The notes: generated by a model not told the origin, from the letters alone. Positions 16,967-25,634 are shown, counted from the stretch's first letter. The stretch is DNA of 64,000 bases from Streptomyces montanisoli (GCF_017813245.1 NZ_JAGIQL010000016.1:1-64000); one strand, 5' to 3'. Program-made: numbers and translations.

Positions 16967-18453
16967 ACTTCCACGTCCTTGTCGTAGAAGACGTTGTCCT
17001 CGCGCCAGCCGCCCATGCCTTCGCCGATGGCCGAGTAGTCGGAGACCACCTCGATGCTCTCGATCCACTTCGCCATCTTGAAGCCGACTTGTGTCTCCAG
17101 CCGCAACCGGAGCGGGGCGCCGTACTTGATCGGCAGCGGGCCGCCGTTCATGTCGTAGGCGAGCAGGCATTGCGGGTGTTGCGCCAGACTCAGGTCGATG
17201 ACCTCGTAGAACCGGCCGGCGCCCTCCGCGCTCGGCTCGTCCCGGCCGGTGTCCTGCATCGTCATGAAGCACAGGAAGCGGGCCCCGGGCAGTGGCCCGA
17301 CCAGATCGAGCACCGTCCGCAGCGGCACTCCGCCCCACTCGCCGACGCTGGACCAGCCCTGCACGCAGTTGTGCAGCACCCGCTGAGTGCTTGGTCGGCC
17401 GAGTTCCCGCAGGTCCTGAAGGCTGAAGGCCATCGGGCGTTCCACCAGTCCGCCGACGTGCAGCCGCCAGTCGACGAAGCCGTGCACGGCCATCGCCTTG
17501 TACCGCAGTGAGCACGGCGGTTTGCCGTTGACACGGTGCTCCACGGACACCGCACGGCGCGGGTAGTGCTGCCGGGACTCAAGCGGCCGCAGAAGGACGC
17601 GACGGGCCGCGGTGACGACCGCCCCGAGGGCGCGCTGCACCGTACGCGGCCGCCGCAGACTGACCACCGTCGCCGCGACGTGCAGCAGCGCGATGCCGGC
17701 GAGGATGGCGAGGGACGCCCCGATGGCCCAGTTCAGATCCTGCACGTGGCCGAAGATCATCAACGCGTTCAGCTCCGGCCAGCCCCACCAGCCGATCATG
17801 ATGAGGTGCACGGCGATGAACGCGAGAAAGGCCAGGAGGCCGAGGGAGTGCAGGCTGCGCGCGGCCTGCCGGCCGCCCCACAGCCGGACGTACCACGGGA
17901 AGCGGGCCTCGATGGCGGGGGACTGGGCAGCGCCCGTGAAGATCAGGAACGGAGCCAGCAGGAAGATGACGACGGCGTAGGCCAGCTTCTGCACCGCGTC
18001 GAGGGGCTGGCCCGGCAGCAGGGGCGGCAGCTCGAAGCTGAGGTAGGTCAGTACGTCCTGCCAGGCCGTGGAGAACAGCGACCAGTCGTAGGGGATGTAG
18101 CGATGCCACTGGCCTGTCGCGAACAGCAGGGCGTAGTAGGTGATGCCGGTCAGGATCCAGCCGATGACGCTGATGAAGTGCCAGTGTCTGCCCATGCCCA
18201 GCTGCTTGTGGCCGGGCAGCGACACGAGGGACGAATAGCTCTCCTCCTCGTCCAGAGTGTCGTACAGGCGGCTCGCCGGCATCGTCTTGCGGGTGAAACG
18301 AGCCCACTCGGTGCCCGGGTGGCTGTCGTTGCGCCAGTAGAGCTTCGGATGGGTGGCGAGGATCTCCACACCGCTGCGCAGCAGCAGCGTGAGGAACAGG
18401 ACGTTCACCCAGTGCTCGACGCGCAGCCACACGGGAAAGTTCAACTGCTGCAT
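16963..18453 (-). CDS. Fusion: membrane cytochrome b + SUOX/YedY-type molybdopterin oxidoreductase
   Basis: 496 aa. Residues 1-270 form a hydrogenase/formate-dehydrogenase-like cytochrome b with about five TM helices; candidate haem ligands are His14 (RVEHW), His90/92 (GRHWHF), His202 (SLHSLG) and His216 (AVHLIM). Residues 315-496 are a sulfite-oxidase-fold molybdopterin domain with the Mo-ligand cysteine Cys363 in HNCVQGWSSVGEWGGVPL. In MsrPQ/YedYZ the haem membrane subunit and the catalytic subunit are separate proteins; here they are one chain, with no Tat signal before the catalytic domain. The membrane-proximal segment after TM5 is Arg-rich, which would place the catalytic domain in the cytoplasm, although five helices from an inside N-terminus would put it outside. 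Substrate unknown. Confidence 0.8.
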   Translation of the reverse strand: MQQLNFPVWLRVEHWVNVLFLTLLLRSGVEILATHPKLYWRNDSHPGTEWARFTRKTMPASRLYDTLDEEESYSSLVSLPGHKQLGMGRHWHFISVIGWILTGITYYALLFATGQWHRYIPYDWSLFSTAWQDVLTYLSFELPPLLPGQPLDAVQKLAYAVVIFLLAPFLIFTGAAQSPAIEARFPWYVRLWGGRQAARSLHSLGLLAFLAFIAVHLIMIGWWGWPELNALMIFGHVQDLNWAIGASLAILAGIALLHVAATVVSLRRPRTVQRALGAVVTAARRVLLRPLESRQHYPRRAVSVEHRVNGKPPCSLRYKAMAVHGFVDWRLHVGGLVERPMAFSLQDLRELGRPSTQRVLHNCVQGWSSVGEWGGVPLRTVLDLVGPLPGARFLCFMTMQDTGRDEPSAEGAGRFYEVIDLSLAQHPQCLLAYDMNGGPLPIKYGAPLRLRLETQVGFKMAKWIESIEVVSDYSAIGEGMGGWREDNVFYDKDVEV

Positions 18454-18487
18454 CGAAGCTCCTCACGCGGGGCCGCACGGCCCGGCA

Positions 18488-19042
18488 TCAGTCCCGCCAT
18501 CCACGGCGGTCGGGCGCGGCCACGTTGAGTCCGGTCAGGACCGAGAAGTGCAGCGCGACGAACAGGCCGGCGAGAATCATCGAGAAGGTGCCGAGCGGGT
18601 AGTCCCACCGGCCCGTCAACACGTCGAGACCGGGGAGACCCAGCGTGCGGCTCGCGAGGTACATCCCGATCGAAGCAAGCGACGCCAGGCTGCCCAGCGC
18701 CCACGCCATGTGGCCGCCCCGCCGGGACACGCCCGAACCTTCCCGGGCGCCCGTGACCCACCGCGCCCCGATCCCCACCGCGGCGAGCAGAGCACCGGCG
18801 GCGAGCAACGCCAGGTACGCACGGAAGTAGGCCGGCAGTGAGTAGCCAGCGGACAGCAGCCACAGATGCACAGCGGCGATCCCGAGCAGCAACGCCAACG
18901 ACACGGCCGTGATGAGCGCCGGCACATTGAAGGCGAAGTAACGGTAGAGGGAGATGAGCCGCGCGATGCCGGGCCGGCTCATCGCCGCTTCCACGAGGAG
19001 CCGGCGCCGCCTGACCACCGCTGATCGATGAGTGACCGCCAT
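18488..19042 (-). CDS. Integral membrane protein upstream of the cytochrome b fusion
   Basis: 184 aa from ATG 19042 (an in-frame start at 19078 and ATG 18982 are alternatives; none has a strong ribosome site). About four to five TM helices: VPALITAVSLALLLGIAAVHL, AYLALLAAGALLAAVGIGARW, AWALGSLASLASIGMYLAS and FSMILAGLFVALHFSVLTGL. Ends 34 bp before the oxidoreductase start, so it is probably the first gene of that three-gene operon. It lacks obvious haem-ligand pairs apart from single histidines; it may be a membrane partner. No family recognised. Confidence 0.6.
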   Translation of the reverse strand: MAVTHRSAVVRRRRLLVEAAMSRPGIARLISLYRYFAFNVPALITAVSLALLLGIAAVHLWLLSAGYSLPAYFRAYLALLAAGALLAAVGIGARWVTGAREGSGVSRRGGHMAWALGSLASLASIGMYLASRTLGLPGLDVLTGRWDYPLGTFSMILAGLFVALHFSVLTGLNVAAPDRRGWRD

Positions 19043-19159
19043 GCTACCGAGCGTAGGCGCGGGGGCGGCCTTCGGCACGACGGGGCGCGCACCGCGGCGA
19101 GGCTGTGCGGTGAGGCGGTGCGGCGATGCTGTGCGGCGCGGTCGTGCGGCGCGGCGCGG

Positions 19160-19498
19160 CTATTCGGCGAGGGGGTCGTGGCCCCAGTTCATCAGGGAGT
19201 GCCGCCAGCGCGAGTCGCGGACGTCGCCGGACGGCCGCTGCGCGCGATGCCGGCGGACGTAGCCGACCACGTCGCTCATGTGGTCGTAGTCCGCCGGGGA
19301 CAGGTCGCCCTTCTTCTTGCGCAGGATGGAGACGATCCGCCGTCCCGAGGCATGACCGACGGACTCGCCGTCGCCGTCCTTGTGCTGTCCGGCAGCCTGC
19401 GACTCATCGGTGTCCAGCCACTTCTCCAGCTCGGACGGGGTCATGTTGACCAGGTCCCGGAACTCGTCCCACGTCCTGCGCTGCTCGTCACTCGCCAC
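19160..19498 (-). CDS. DUF3140-family protein
   Basis: 112 aa, hydrophilic. The segment WDEFRDLVNMTPSELEKWLDTDESQ followed by GESVGHASGRRIVSILRKKKGDL and YDHMSDVVGYVRRHRAQRP is characteristic of DUF3140, a small actinobacterial/proteobacterial family related to DNA-binding-like proteins. C-terminal SRWRHSLMNWGHDP is also typical. Starts 4 bp after the stop of the DUF2945 gene, so the two are cotranscribed. Exact role unknown; stress association is commonly assumed but not shown by this sequence. Confidence 0.8.
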   Translation of the reverse strand: MASDEQRRTWDEFRDLVNMTPSELEKWLDTDESQAAGQHKDGDGESVGHASGRRIVSILRKKKGDLSPADYDHMSDVVGYVRRHRAQRPSGDVRDSRWRHSLMNWGHDPLAE

Positions 19499-19502
19499 GG
19501 CG

Positions 19503-19733
19503 CTACTTCTTCTTTTTCAGCGCCGACGGCTTGTGCACGGCCGACCGGCCGGACTTGTCACTGCGCACCTGGTACTGCGGGTCCTCAGGAGAGGCATCCA
19601 CCGTGCGCCCCGCGGCCTTCGTGCGCTTGGTGACCTTGTCCTCCACCTTTCCCGTGGTCTCGCTGCCGTGGCTGCTCCAGGCGACTTTGTCGCCCTTGGC
19701 CGGCGCCTTCTTCCGCGAGCTGTCCTTGGCCAT
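19503..19733 (-). CDS. DUF2945 / HVA1-family small basic protein
   Basis: 76 aa, very Lys-rich. The motif GDKVAWSSHGSETTGKVEDKVT followed by SPEDPQYQVRSDKSGRSAVHKPSAL is the HVA1/DUF2945 family, a Tudor-like SH3 barrel. The Lys-rich termini (MAKDSSRKKA, KKKK) suggest nucleic-acid binding. First gene of a two-gene operon with DUF3140; an AGGAAC-type ribosome site lies upstream of ATG 19733. Confidence 0.8.
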   Translation of the reverse strand: MAKDSSRKKAPAKGDKVAWSSHGSETTGKVEDKVTKRTKAAGRTVDASPEDPQYQVRSDKSGRSAVHKPSALKKKK

Positions 19734-19810
19734 GACCGTGTTCCTCCCAGGCAGAGATACAGCCCCTCATCCACTGTCACGGCTCGAACAGGACCTCGCA
19801 CCTCGGCGCC

Positions 19811-19966
19811 TCACGCCCGGTCGGTGCTGCTGCCCTCCACGACGCGTTTGATGTTCGCGAGGGTCTGTTCGAGGCCGGCGCGGATACCTGGGCCGTACTC
19901 GTCGGCCTCCAGCCAGGCTTCGCCTTTCGGGCGGTACCAGGTGTGCTCGGGACGTACCGGTGGCCA
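19811..19966 (-). pseudogene. C-terminal gene fragment without a start
   Basis: A 51-codon open stretch reads like real protein (PEHTWYRPKGEAWLEADEY, then GLEQTLANIKRVVEG) with normal codon bias, but a TGA precedes it and there is no ATG, GTG or TTG in frame. It lies directly behind the Dps stop, next to a short direct repeat GGCCTGATG. It may be the remnant of a deleted gene or hold a frameshifted start. Parent family not recognised. Confidence 0.35.
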
Positions 19967-19974
19967 TCAGGCCA

Positions 19975-20541
19975 TCAGGCACGGTCGGATTCGCCGGCGC
20001 GGGAGGCGGCCTCGCGCTCCGTGGCGGCGTCCCCGGTGCTGAGCCGGCCGCCGGCGGTCTCCAGATGGGCGCGGACGAACCACTGGAACAGCTCGAGGTT
20101 GCGCAGCTGGCCGATGAGCATGTCCTGAGTGACGGGGTCGGTCTCCTCGGTGGCGTCCACGACGCTTCGGTGCTCGGTGATGACGCCGGTGTACACGAGG
20201 TCGAGCGCTCCCAGATGCTCGATGGCACCGGCGCGTCCGATGTCGTAGTCGTCCCACGTGCGCTCGCTCACCAGCGCGCCCGGCGTGCCGTGCGGTGAGC
20301 CGCCCAGGGTCGAGATGCGCTCGGCAGTCTCGTCGACCATTCCGCGCACTGCCTCGACCTGCGGATCGAGCATCTCGTGAACGGCGATGAAGTGCGGACC
20401 CACCACGTTCCAGTGCACGTGCTTGAGCGTGAGAGCGAGATCGTTGAGGGCGTGCAGACGCAGATTCAGCAGGCGCGTGACCTCGCCGCCCGTTTCGACG
20501 GAGAGTCCGGGGACTGTGTAGGCGGGAGTGGATGAGCTCAT
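19975..20541 (-). CDS. Dps-family DNA-protection ferritin
   Basis: 188 aa. The ferroxidase-site block KHVHWNVVGPHFIAVHEMLD followed by DETAERISTLGGSP is the Dps/miniferritin signature (His and Asp/Glu ligands shared between subunits). It forms dodecamers that oxidise and store iron using peroxide and can bind DNA. The C-terminal tail (GGRLSTGDAATEREAASRAGESDRA) is longer than in E. coli Dps and charged. ATG 20541 has AGGAA upstream. Downstream of an HU-like gene with a 34-bp gap: a nucleoid/stress operon. Confidence 0.9.
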   Translation of the reverse strand: MSSSTPAYTVPGLSVETGGEVTRLLNLRLHALNDLALTLKHVHWNVVGPHFIAVHEMLDPQVEAVRGMVDETAERISTLGGSPHGTPGALVSERTWDDYDIGRAGAIEHLGALDLVYTGVITEHRSVVDATEETDPVTQDMLIGQLRNLELFQWFVRAHLETAGGRLSTGDAATEREAASRAGESDRA

Positions 20542-20575
20542 GGGTTCCTGACCTTTCGCGTCTTTTCGGAAACGG

Positions 20576-20842
20576 CTAGTTCGAGTGCATGAACGCGACG
20601 AGCGCCTTGCCGGGGCGCAGTCTGACGGCGCTGGACGGATCCCCCTCAGCGGGCTCGAAACCGCCGAAGCCCAGGAGCGTGACGTGCTCTCCCGCTTTGA
20701 CCGCCTCGGCGATCGAACCTGGCGTCTCCACTGTCCCGAAGAGCGCGTCAATGACGGTTTCGACCGCGTCGGCCGAGATGCCGCCACCCGTCTTCGGCAG
20801 GGTGGCTTCGATGAGCTCTTTCTTGTCCACGTGCACATCCAT
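20576..20842 (-). CDS. HU-like DNA-binding protein lacking the beta-arm
   Basis: 88 aa. N-terminus VDKKELIEATLPKTGGGISADAVETVIDALF and the VKAGEHVTLLGFGGFE turn match the HU/IHF fold, and the C-terminus RLRPGKALVAF matches the HU ending. Compared with HU (about 90 residues without any extra N-terminus) the section between GFGxFE and PGKAL is only about 14 residues instead of the usual arm of some 28 containing the intercalating proline and RNPxTG. So the DNA-wrapping arm is missing and DNA bending should be altered. Start ATG 20842 has a poor ribosome site. Cotranscribed with dps. Confidence 0.75.
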   Translation of the reverse strand: MDVHVDKKELIEATLPKTGGGISADAVETVIDALFGTVETPGSIAEAVKAGEHVTLLGFGGFEPAEGDPSSAVRLRPGKALVAFMHSN

Positions 20843-20899
20843 TTCAACAAATCGGTCGGCCTGGGCCCGGCACACGGCTCGAGGATCTGCTGGACTGGT

Positions 20900-20925
20900 G
20901 TACCGGGACCGCCCCGGTTGTAAAC
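20900..20925 (-). promoter_or_regulatory. Possible stress-sigma promoter of the HU-like/dps operon
   Basis: On the minus strand GTTTAC (20925-20920) and CGGTAC (20905-20900) resemble the streptomycete SigB/SigH pattern GTTT-N14..16-GGGTAY, about 60 bp upstream of the HU-like start. The spacer itself contains an ACCGGG/CCCGGT inverted repeat. Dps genes are commonly under this kind of sigma factor. One mismatch in the -10 (CGG for GGG). Confidence 0.4.
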
Positions 20926-21118
20926 GTCTTCCTTTCGTGTCGACCCGTGTGCGTGGCCCTCCGATCGAGGCGGCTACGCCACATGTGTACGGCCCGCTGG
21001 ACATACCGCGTGAAGCCGGTGCGCCCCTCGGGCCTTCGGGGTACGAATCCGCCTCGTCACGGCAGTCCTCTCACTCTGATCGCCTTTTGAGGCGACTCCT
21101 GCTGTGATGTCATGACGC

Positions 21119-23356
21119 ATGCCTGCGAAAAGAGCCGTTCCCGACATCGCGGTGGTCGCGGTCGCCGAGGATGCCGCCGTGAGCCGGTCGTTATGCCGCT
21201 TCCTCCATGACGTCGGGCTGGCTCCGGGCGACGACGCCGGGTCCGCGGACATCGCTGTCGTGGTCATATCCGAGTCGTCGGTGGACGACCCCGTGTGGCA
21301 GGAACGGGTCGACGGCTGCCAGGGCGCGCGCGTGGTGCCGGTGCGGGTCGACGGCGTACGCAGCAGTCGCGCGCCGAAATGGCTGCGGTCGCTCAACTGG
21401 GTCAATCTGGACGTGAATTCGCCGGTCGACGCATTCGGCATGGTGTTCGTCGCCGCCGTCAGCGACCCCCGGCACGTGCGCGAGCTGCGCAACCTGCGCG
21501 CCCAGGCGGACGCGTGGACCGGGGCGGAGCGCAGTCCTGAGCGCCTTATCGGGGACCACCGGCAGGCGGCCGAGGCTCGTGAACTCCTCGCCCTGCTGCG
21601 GGAGGACGGCTATATCGACACCTCGGGTTCCGTCGGGGACTTCGTGCAGGCGTCCTACCGGCACACCGGCAAGCAACGGCGGCGCACGCGGCGCCGCCGC
21701 ACGGTGGCGACGGTGTTCGCGGTCGCCATGGCGCTGATCGTGGCCGTGACGCTGCCGCGCATCCTGAAGACCAGAGGCACGGACTTCAACGCGCTCGTCT
21801 CCTTCGGGGACCCCGCGGTCAGTCGCGTCATGCCGCAGTGGACCTCGCTGCAATCGGCTTCGCTGCTGCTGCGCGGCAACGCACACCAGAAGTCGCTGGC
21901 GCGGCAGTCGCTGGCCTCGCTGCTGTCTCTGCCGTGGTCGCTCGGCGAACCCGTCGTGGAAATCGGCGGGCGCTCCGAGACGATCGACGGCGTGGCGCTC
22001 CTGCCCGGTGGCGGGCAGGCGGCCCTGCTCGTGCGCGACGTTCCCACCGGCGTCGACAGCCTCGGCCTCTACGACGTCCACCAGGGCGCGGTCCGCCGGC
22101 AGATTCGCCTGGGCGCGGGCTACGCCGACATCGCGGCCGGAGGCGACGGCCGTACGGTCGTGGCTGTCGGAAAGAAGGGCACCGCGGTGATCGACCTCCT
22201 GTCGCGGAAGGTACGCCGGTTCGCGCACGTGGAGAGCGGATACGCCGTCGCCGGGATGACCCGGCGGGGTGACGTGGTGGTGGGGCGCCGGCACCAACTC
22301 GTCGTCGGCTCCGTCCATGACGGGGCCTTCCGCTCCGTCGGTCCACGCTACGACGAACTGCTGGACGTCAGGCCGACCGGCGACGGCGGCGCTCGCGCCC
22401 TGGTGGTTGCGGCACCGGGCCACTACCGCTTGCTGAACGCCCTGACCGGTGCGGTCCTGGCGAGCGCCGACACCGGCAAGCCGCTGATCGCGGCAGGCGC
22501 GGTCGCGCCCGACGAGGTCTCCGCGGTCTTCGCCGGAGCCGACCGGCAGCTGTGGCGGCTCGTCCCCGGTCACGCGCCCGCCGCCACCGGCGTCGCGGTG
22601 CCCGACCGCACCGAGACGATGGGCCTCCTGCGAGACGGGCGCGTGGTCGTGGGCGGGCAGGACCAGCCGGCGCACGTCGTCCGGCTGGCTGACGGCGGCG
22701 ACCTCGGGACCGTGTGCAGCGACGTGCCGCAGCTGCGGATCCTCGAGATGTCCCTCTACGGCGATCAACTGGGCTGCTGGGGGCTGTACAACACAACCCT
22801 GTGGCAGGCGCCCCCCGGGCCACTTCCCGCGCACACCCCACCCCCCGACGCAGGCCTCAGCACAAAAGCGGGCGCCGACGGTCCGACGGCGACGGTACGC
22901 GCCGACGGCGGGCGCATCCTGGTCAAGCCGGCCGGGCGCAACGGCTTCTCCCTTCGCCTCTTCAACGACGCCATTTCCGTCATGGCTCTATCGGCGGACG
23001 GCTCCCAACTGGTGGCCGCCACTTCGCGCGGCGAGGTGGCGGTGGTCTCGCTGCGGATGGGTGACGATGTCCCACGCGTGGTGGCGAGCTGGCGCATTCC
23101 GGGCGGCCAACCGGCCACGGCTGCCGGGTGGTCCGGCACGTCTCCGTTGGTGAGAGCGGGTGACGGTCTGCTCTGGCGGGTGCCGTCCTGCCCCGGCTGC
23201 ACCACCGACCAGGGGCTCATAGCCCGCCTGAAGGCGCGGCTGAACGGCTGCTGGATCCCTCGCCAGCTCAAGAACGTGGACGCCGCGACCCGGCGCACGC
23301 TCGACGCCCACGAGTGCCGGCCGCTGCCGGAACCGTCCACGCCGGTGGAGGACTGA
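21119..23356 (+). CDS. TIR-like / TM / beta-propeller protein A
   Basis: 745 aa. Residues 8-110 form a degenerate TIR-like domain (DIAVVVISESSVDDPVW; RVVPVRVDG), without the usual C-x-x-E helix. Residues 185-195 are strongly basic (KQRRRTRRRR), followed by one TM helix at 196-215 (TVATVFAVAMALIVAVTLP). Residues 260-700 are WD40/propeller-like strands (VALLPGGGQAALLVRD, LSADGSQLVAATSRGEVAVV). A CPxC motif (WRVPSCPGC) follows near 690. The basic stretch puts the TIR part inside the cell and the propeller outside. Its stop lies 1 bp before the start of a paralogous gene with the same architecture, so the two are one unit. The likely role is a sensor/partner for protein B. Confidence 0.75.
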   Translation: MPAKRAVPDIAVVAVAEDAAVSRSLCRFLHDVGLAPGDDAGSADIAVVVISESSVDDPVWQERVDGCQGARVVPVRVDGVRSSRAPKWLRSLNWVNLDVNSPVDAFGMVFVAAVSDPRHVRELRNLRAQADAWTGAERSPERLIGDHRQAAEARELLALLREDGYIDTSGSVGDFVQASYRHTGKQRRRTRRRRTVATVFAVAMALIVAVTLPRILKTRGTDFNALVSFGDPAVSRVMPQWTSLQSASLLLRGNAHQKSLARQSLASLLSLPWSLGEPVVEIGGRSETIDGVALLPGGGQAALLVRDVPTGVDSLGLYDVHQGAVRRQIRLGAGYADIAAGGDGRTVVAVGKKGTAVIDLLSRKVRRFAHVESGYAVAGMTRRGDVVVGRRHQLVVGSVHDGAFRSVGPRYDELLDVRPTGDGGARALVVAAPGHYRLLNALTGAVLASADTGKPLIAAGAVAPDEVSAVFAGADRQLWRLVPGHAPAATGVAVPDRTETMGLLRDGRVVVGGQDQPAHVVRLADGGDLGTVCSDVPQLRILEMSLYGDQLGCWGLYNTTLWQAPPGPLPAHTPPPDAGLSTKAGADGPTATVRADGGRILVKPAGRNGFSLRLFNDAISVMALSADGSQLVAATSRGEVAVVSLRMGDDVPRVVASWRIPGGQPATAAGWSGTSPLVRAGDGLLWRVPSCPGCTTDQGLIARLKARLNGCWIPRQLKNVDAATRRTLDAHECRPLPEPSTPVED

Positions 23357-23357
23357 C

Positions 23358-25634
23358 ATGCTGCACAGCGTCTTCATCTCCTACAGCAGGCAGGACAGTT
23401 CGTGGGCCGATGCGCTGGTCCGCGACCTGACGGGGCAGGGTGTGCGGTGCTGGATCGACCGTGAGGGCATTCCGTTCTCCGTACCGTGGCGGGACGAGGT
23501 CGAGGACGCCGTCCAGGCATGCGACCTCTTCCTCGTCTGCGACTCGGAGCACTGGCGTGCCTCGTCGGCCTGCGCCACCGAGGCGGCATACGCCCTGCGG
23601 TACGGCAAGGTGCGGCTGGAGGTCCCCGTCGGACGGGACGTCGACACGGCCGCGCAACAAGTCGCCCGCGCCTGGCGGCAGGCCGCCCGCCGGCACGGGA
23701 CGGCGACCGAACTGTCCGTGAGGGCGCGGGACTGGGACGCCGACGGCCGGTCGCACAAGGGCCTCGCGCCCTGGCGGCTGCGCCGAAAGTTCGACGCCCT
23801 GCGCGGCGAACGCGCTTTGTCCGCAGTGGAGTCGGCCTACATCGCGGCGAGCCGACGGCGCACCAGGCGGCAGACCGCGGCGTCCGGTGCCCTGACTCTT
23901 CTGCTGCTCGTCGCCTACGTCTCGGGGCAGGTCGCGCCCGGCGTGGAGAAGGAGGTCAACAAGAGGCTGGCGGCGCAGTCCGACCGCTTCAGCGACACCC
24001 GTGCCGCGCTCGCCGTGATCGACGCGGACCCCTACCGGGGGCTGCGACTTGCCTCGGGACTCGGCTCCGACGAGTCGGTGGCGGACGCCCAGATCCTCGA
24101 AGCCGCACTCGCGGTGGACCTGCCCGACGACGCGTTCACCCTCCCCGTCGCAGGACGGCGGTTCGCCACCCCGACGGTCGGTGCTCTGGTGCGGGTCACC
24201 GCAGAGGACGGCTCGACCTGGGCGCGTGGAGCCGCTGACCGCACGCGGCGCTCGGCAACGCGCTCCGGGGCGGGCGGCGTGGGAGAGAAGCCCTCGGCGG
24301 ACGGTGCCCCGACCGTGACGTCCCGGGCCGGCTCCGCCCGTCTGGAAGTGCTGTCAGGCGACGGCTCCCTGCGCAGGGTCGTCCTGCCTGCCGCCGCCCG
24401 CGGGACCGCCCGGCTCTCACCCGACCAGCGGTGGGTGGCGGTACCCACGGATGCCGGGATCGCCCTCGTCGACATCGGCCGTGGCACCGTACGGGACGTC
24501 CTGGCCGGAGCACCGGGGCTTGTCACGGACGTGGCGTGGGCGGCGAAGGGGGACAGGATCTGGGGCCTGGCGGGTTCCTCCGTCGTCTCCTGGAAACTCG
24601 CCGACGGGAAGCTGCTGCTGGACGAGCCCGGCTCGTGGTTCCAGGACCTCTTCCCCGCGCAGGACACCGCGCATCTGTGGGTCGCGAGCCGGAACGGCGA
24701 ACTGCGGCTGCTGGCCGCGCACTCGGGCACAGTCGTCCGGACCCTGAAGGTCCACGGCACGATAAGTTTCGCGGCGTCCGACCGGGGTGGCAAGCACGCG
24801 GTCGTGGCGGCCGTGGGGGATGCGGCGGGCCGCGTGCGTGTGGTCGACCTGGCGACGGGCGCGACCACGCCCGTCGCCACACCGTCCGGCTGCACACCGG
24901 GCAGACCCGTCTACGCCCGCGACGGCCGCCACTTCTACGTGCCGTGTCTGTACTCCGACATCCTCGTGGTCGACGCCGGCTCGCTGCGGGTGACCGGCCG
25001 GATCGATGTGCCTCAGCCAGGCGTCACGGCCGTCGCCCTCGACCCGTCGGGCGACGGCCTCTTCCTCACCACGGTCAAGGGCGACGTCGACAGCGCCGTC
25101 CCCGGGTCCGCGCCTGTCCTGCTCCACCGGGTGGGCTGTGCGCCAGGCATCGAGGCCATCGCCACCGCACCCGGCCCCCGCATACTGCCCGTCGGTACCG
25201 GAACCGGCGTGTCCGGCTGTACGCAGATCGCTCGCCCCGAGGGCCACGACGGCTACCGGTGGGACACTCTCATGGACGCACCACCGGACTCCGTTCTCGC
25301 TCTCGCCGCGGCCTACGACCCGACCGGCGCGGCCTTCGCCATCGGATACAGCGACGGCTCCGTCGTCCTTCACCCGAGCGACAACGCCATGCCACGGCAG
25401 GTGCTTTCGCACATTCCCGGTGGCGTGAGGTCCCTGCTCACCCTGCCGGCGGCAGCCGGCTCCGGCTCGCTCTACGTGGCCACGAGGGCCGGGGTGCTCG
25501 TGCGCGTACCGTGGTGCCCGAGCTGCCTGAGCAACAAGGCCATGGCAAAGGTGGCAGGCCGGCGTCTGCGGCACGCACAGGACTTGGGCCTTGCGCCCAC
25601 GGGGGCAACGGCTAAGCCTCGGACGTCCACTTGA
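23358..25634 (+). CDS. TIR / TM / beta-propeller protein B (probable catalytic TIR)
   Basis: 758 aa. A canonical TIR domain at residues 3-110: SVFISYSRQDSSWADAL, CWIDREGIPFSVPWRDEVE and HWRASSACATEAAYAL, where Glu75 sits at the position of the catalytic glutamate of NAD-cleaving TIR domains. An Arg-rich stretch (RRRTRRQ, 166-172) precedes one TM helix (173-190). Residues 230-745 are propeller-like repeats (VAVPTDAGIALVDIGRG, VTAVALDPSGDGLFL). It ends with the shared motif VRVPWCPSC. Starts 1 bp after protein A and converges, with a 23-bp overlap, on a DUF4231-type membrane gene. Probably an NADase effector activated by the propeller domain; not shown experimentally here. Confidence 0.85.
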   Translation: MLHSVFISYSRQDSSWADALVRDLTGQGVRCWIDREGIPFSVPWRDEVEDAVQACDLFLVCDSEHWRASSACATEAAYALRYGKVRLEVPVGRDVDTAAQQVARAWRQAARRHGTATELSVRARDWDADGRSHKGLAPWRLRRKFDALRGERALSAVESAYIAASRRRTRRQTAASGALTLLLLVAYVSGQVAPGVEKEVNKRLAAQSDRFSDTRAALAVIDADPYRGLRLASGLGSDESVADAQILEAALAVDLPDDAFTLPVAGRRFATPTVGALVRVTAEDGSTWARGAADRTRRSATRSGAGGVGEKPSADGAPTVTSRAGSARLEVLSGDGSLRRVVLPAAARGTARLSPDQRWVAVPTDAGIALVDIGRGTVRDVLAGAPGLVTDVAWAAKGDRIWGLAGSSVVSWKLADGKLLLDEPGSWFQDLFPAQDTAHLWVASRNGELRLLAAHSGTVVRTLKVHGTISFAASDRGGKHAVVAAVGDAAGRVRVVDLATGATTPVATPSGCTPGRPVYARDGRHFYVPCLYSDILVVDAGSLRVTGRIDVPQPGVTAVALDPSGDGLFLTTVKGDVDSAVPGSAPVLLHRVGCAPGIEAIATAPGPRILPVGTGTGVSGCTQIARPEGHDGYRWDTLMDAPPDSVLALAAAYDPTGAAFAIGYSDGSVVLHPSDNAMPRQVLSHIPGGVRSLLTLPAAAGSGSLYVATRAGVLVRVPWCPSCLSNKAMAKVAGRRLRHAQDLGLAPTGATAKPRTST

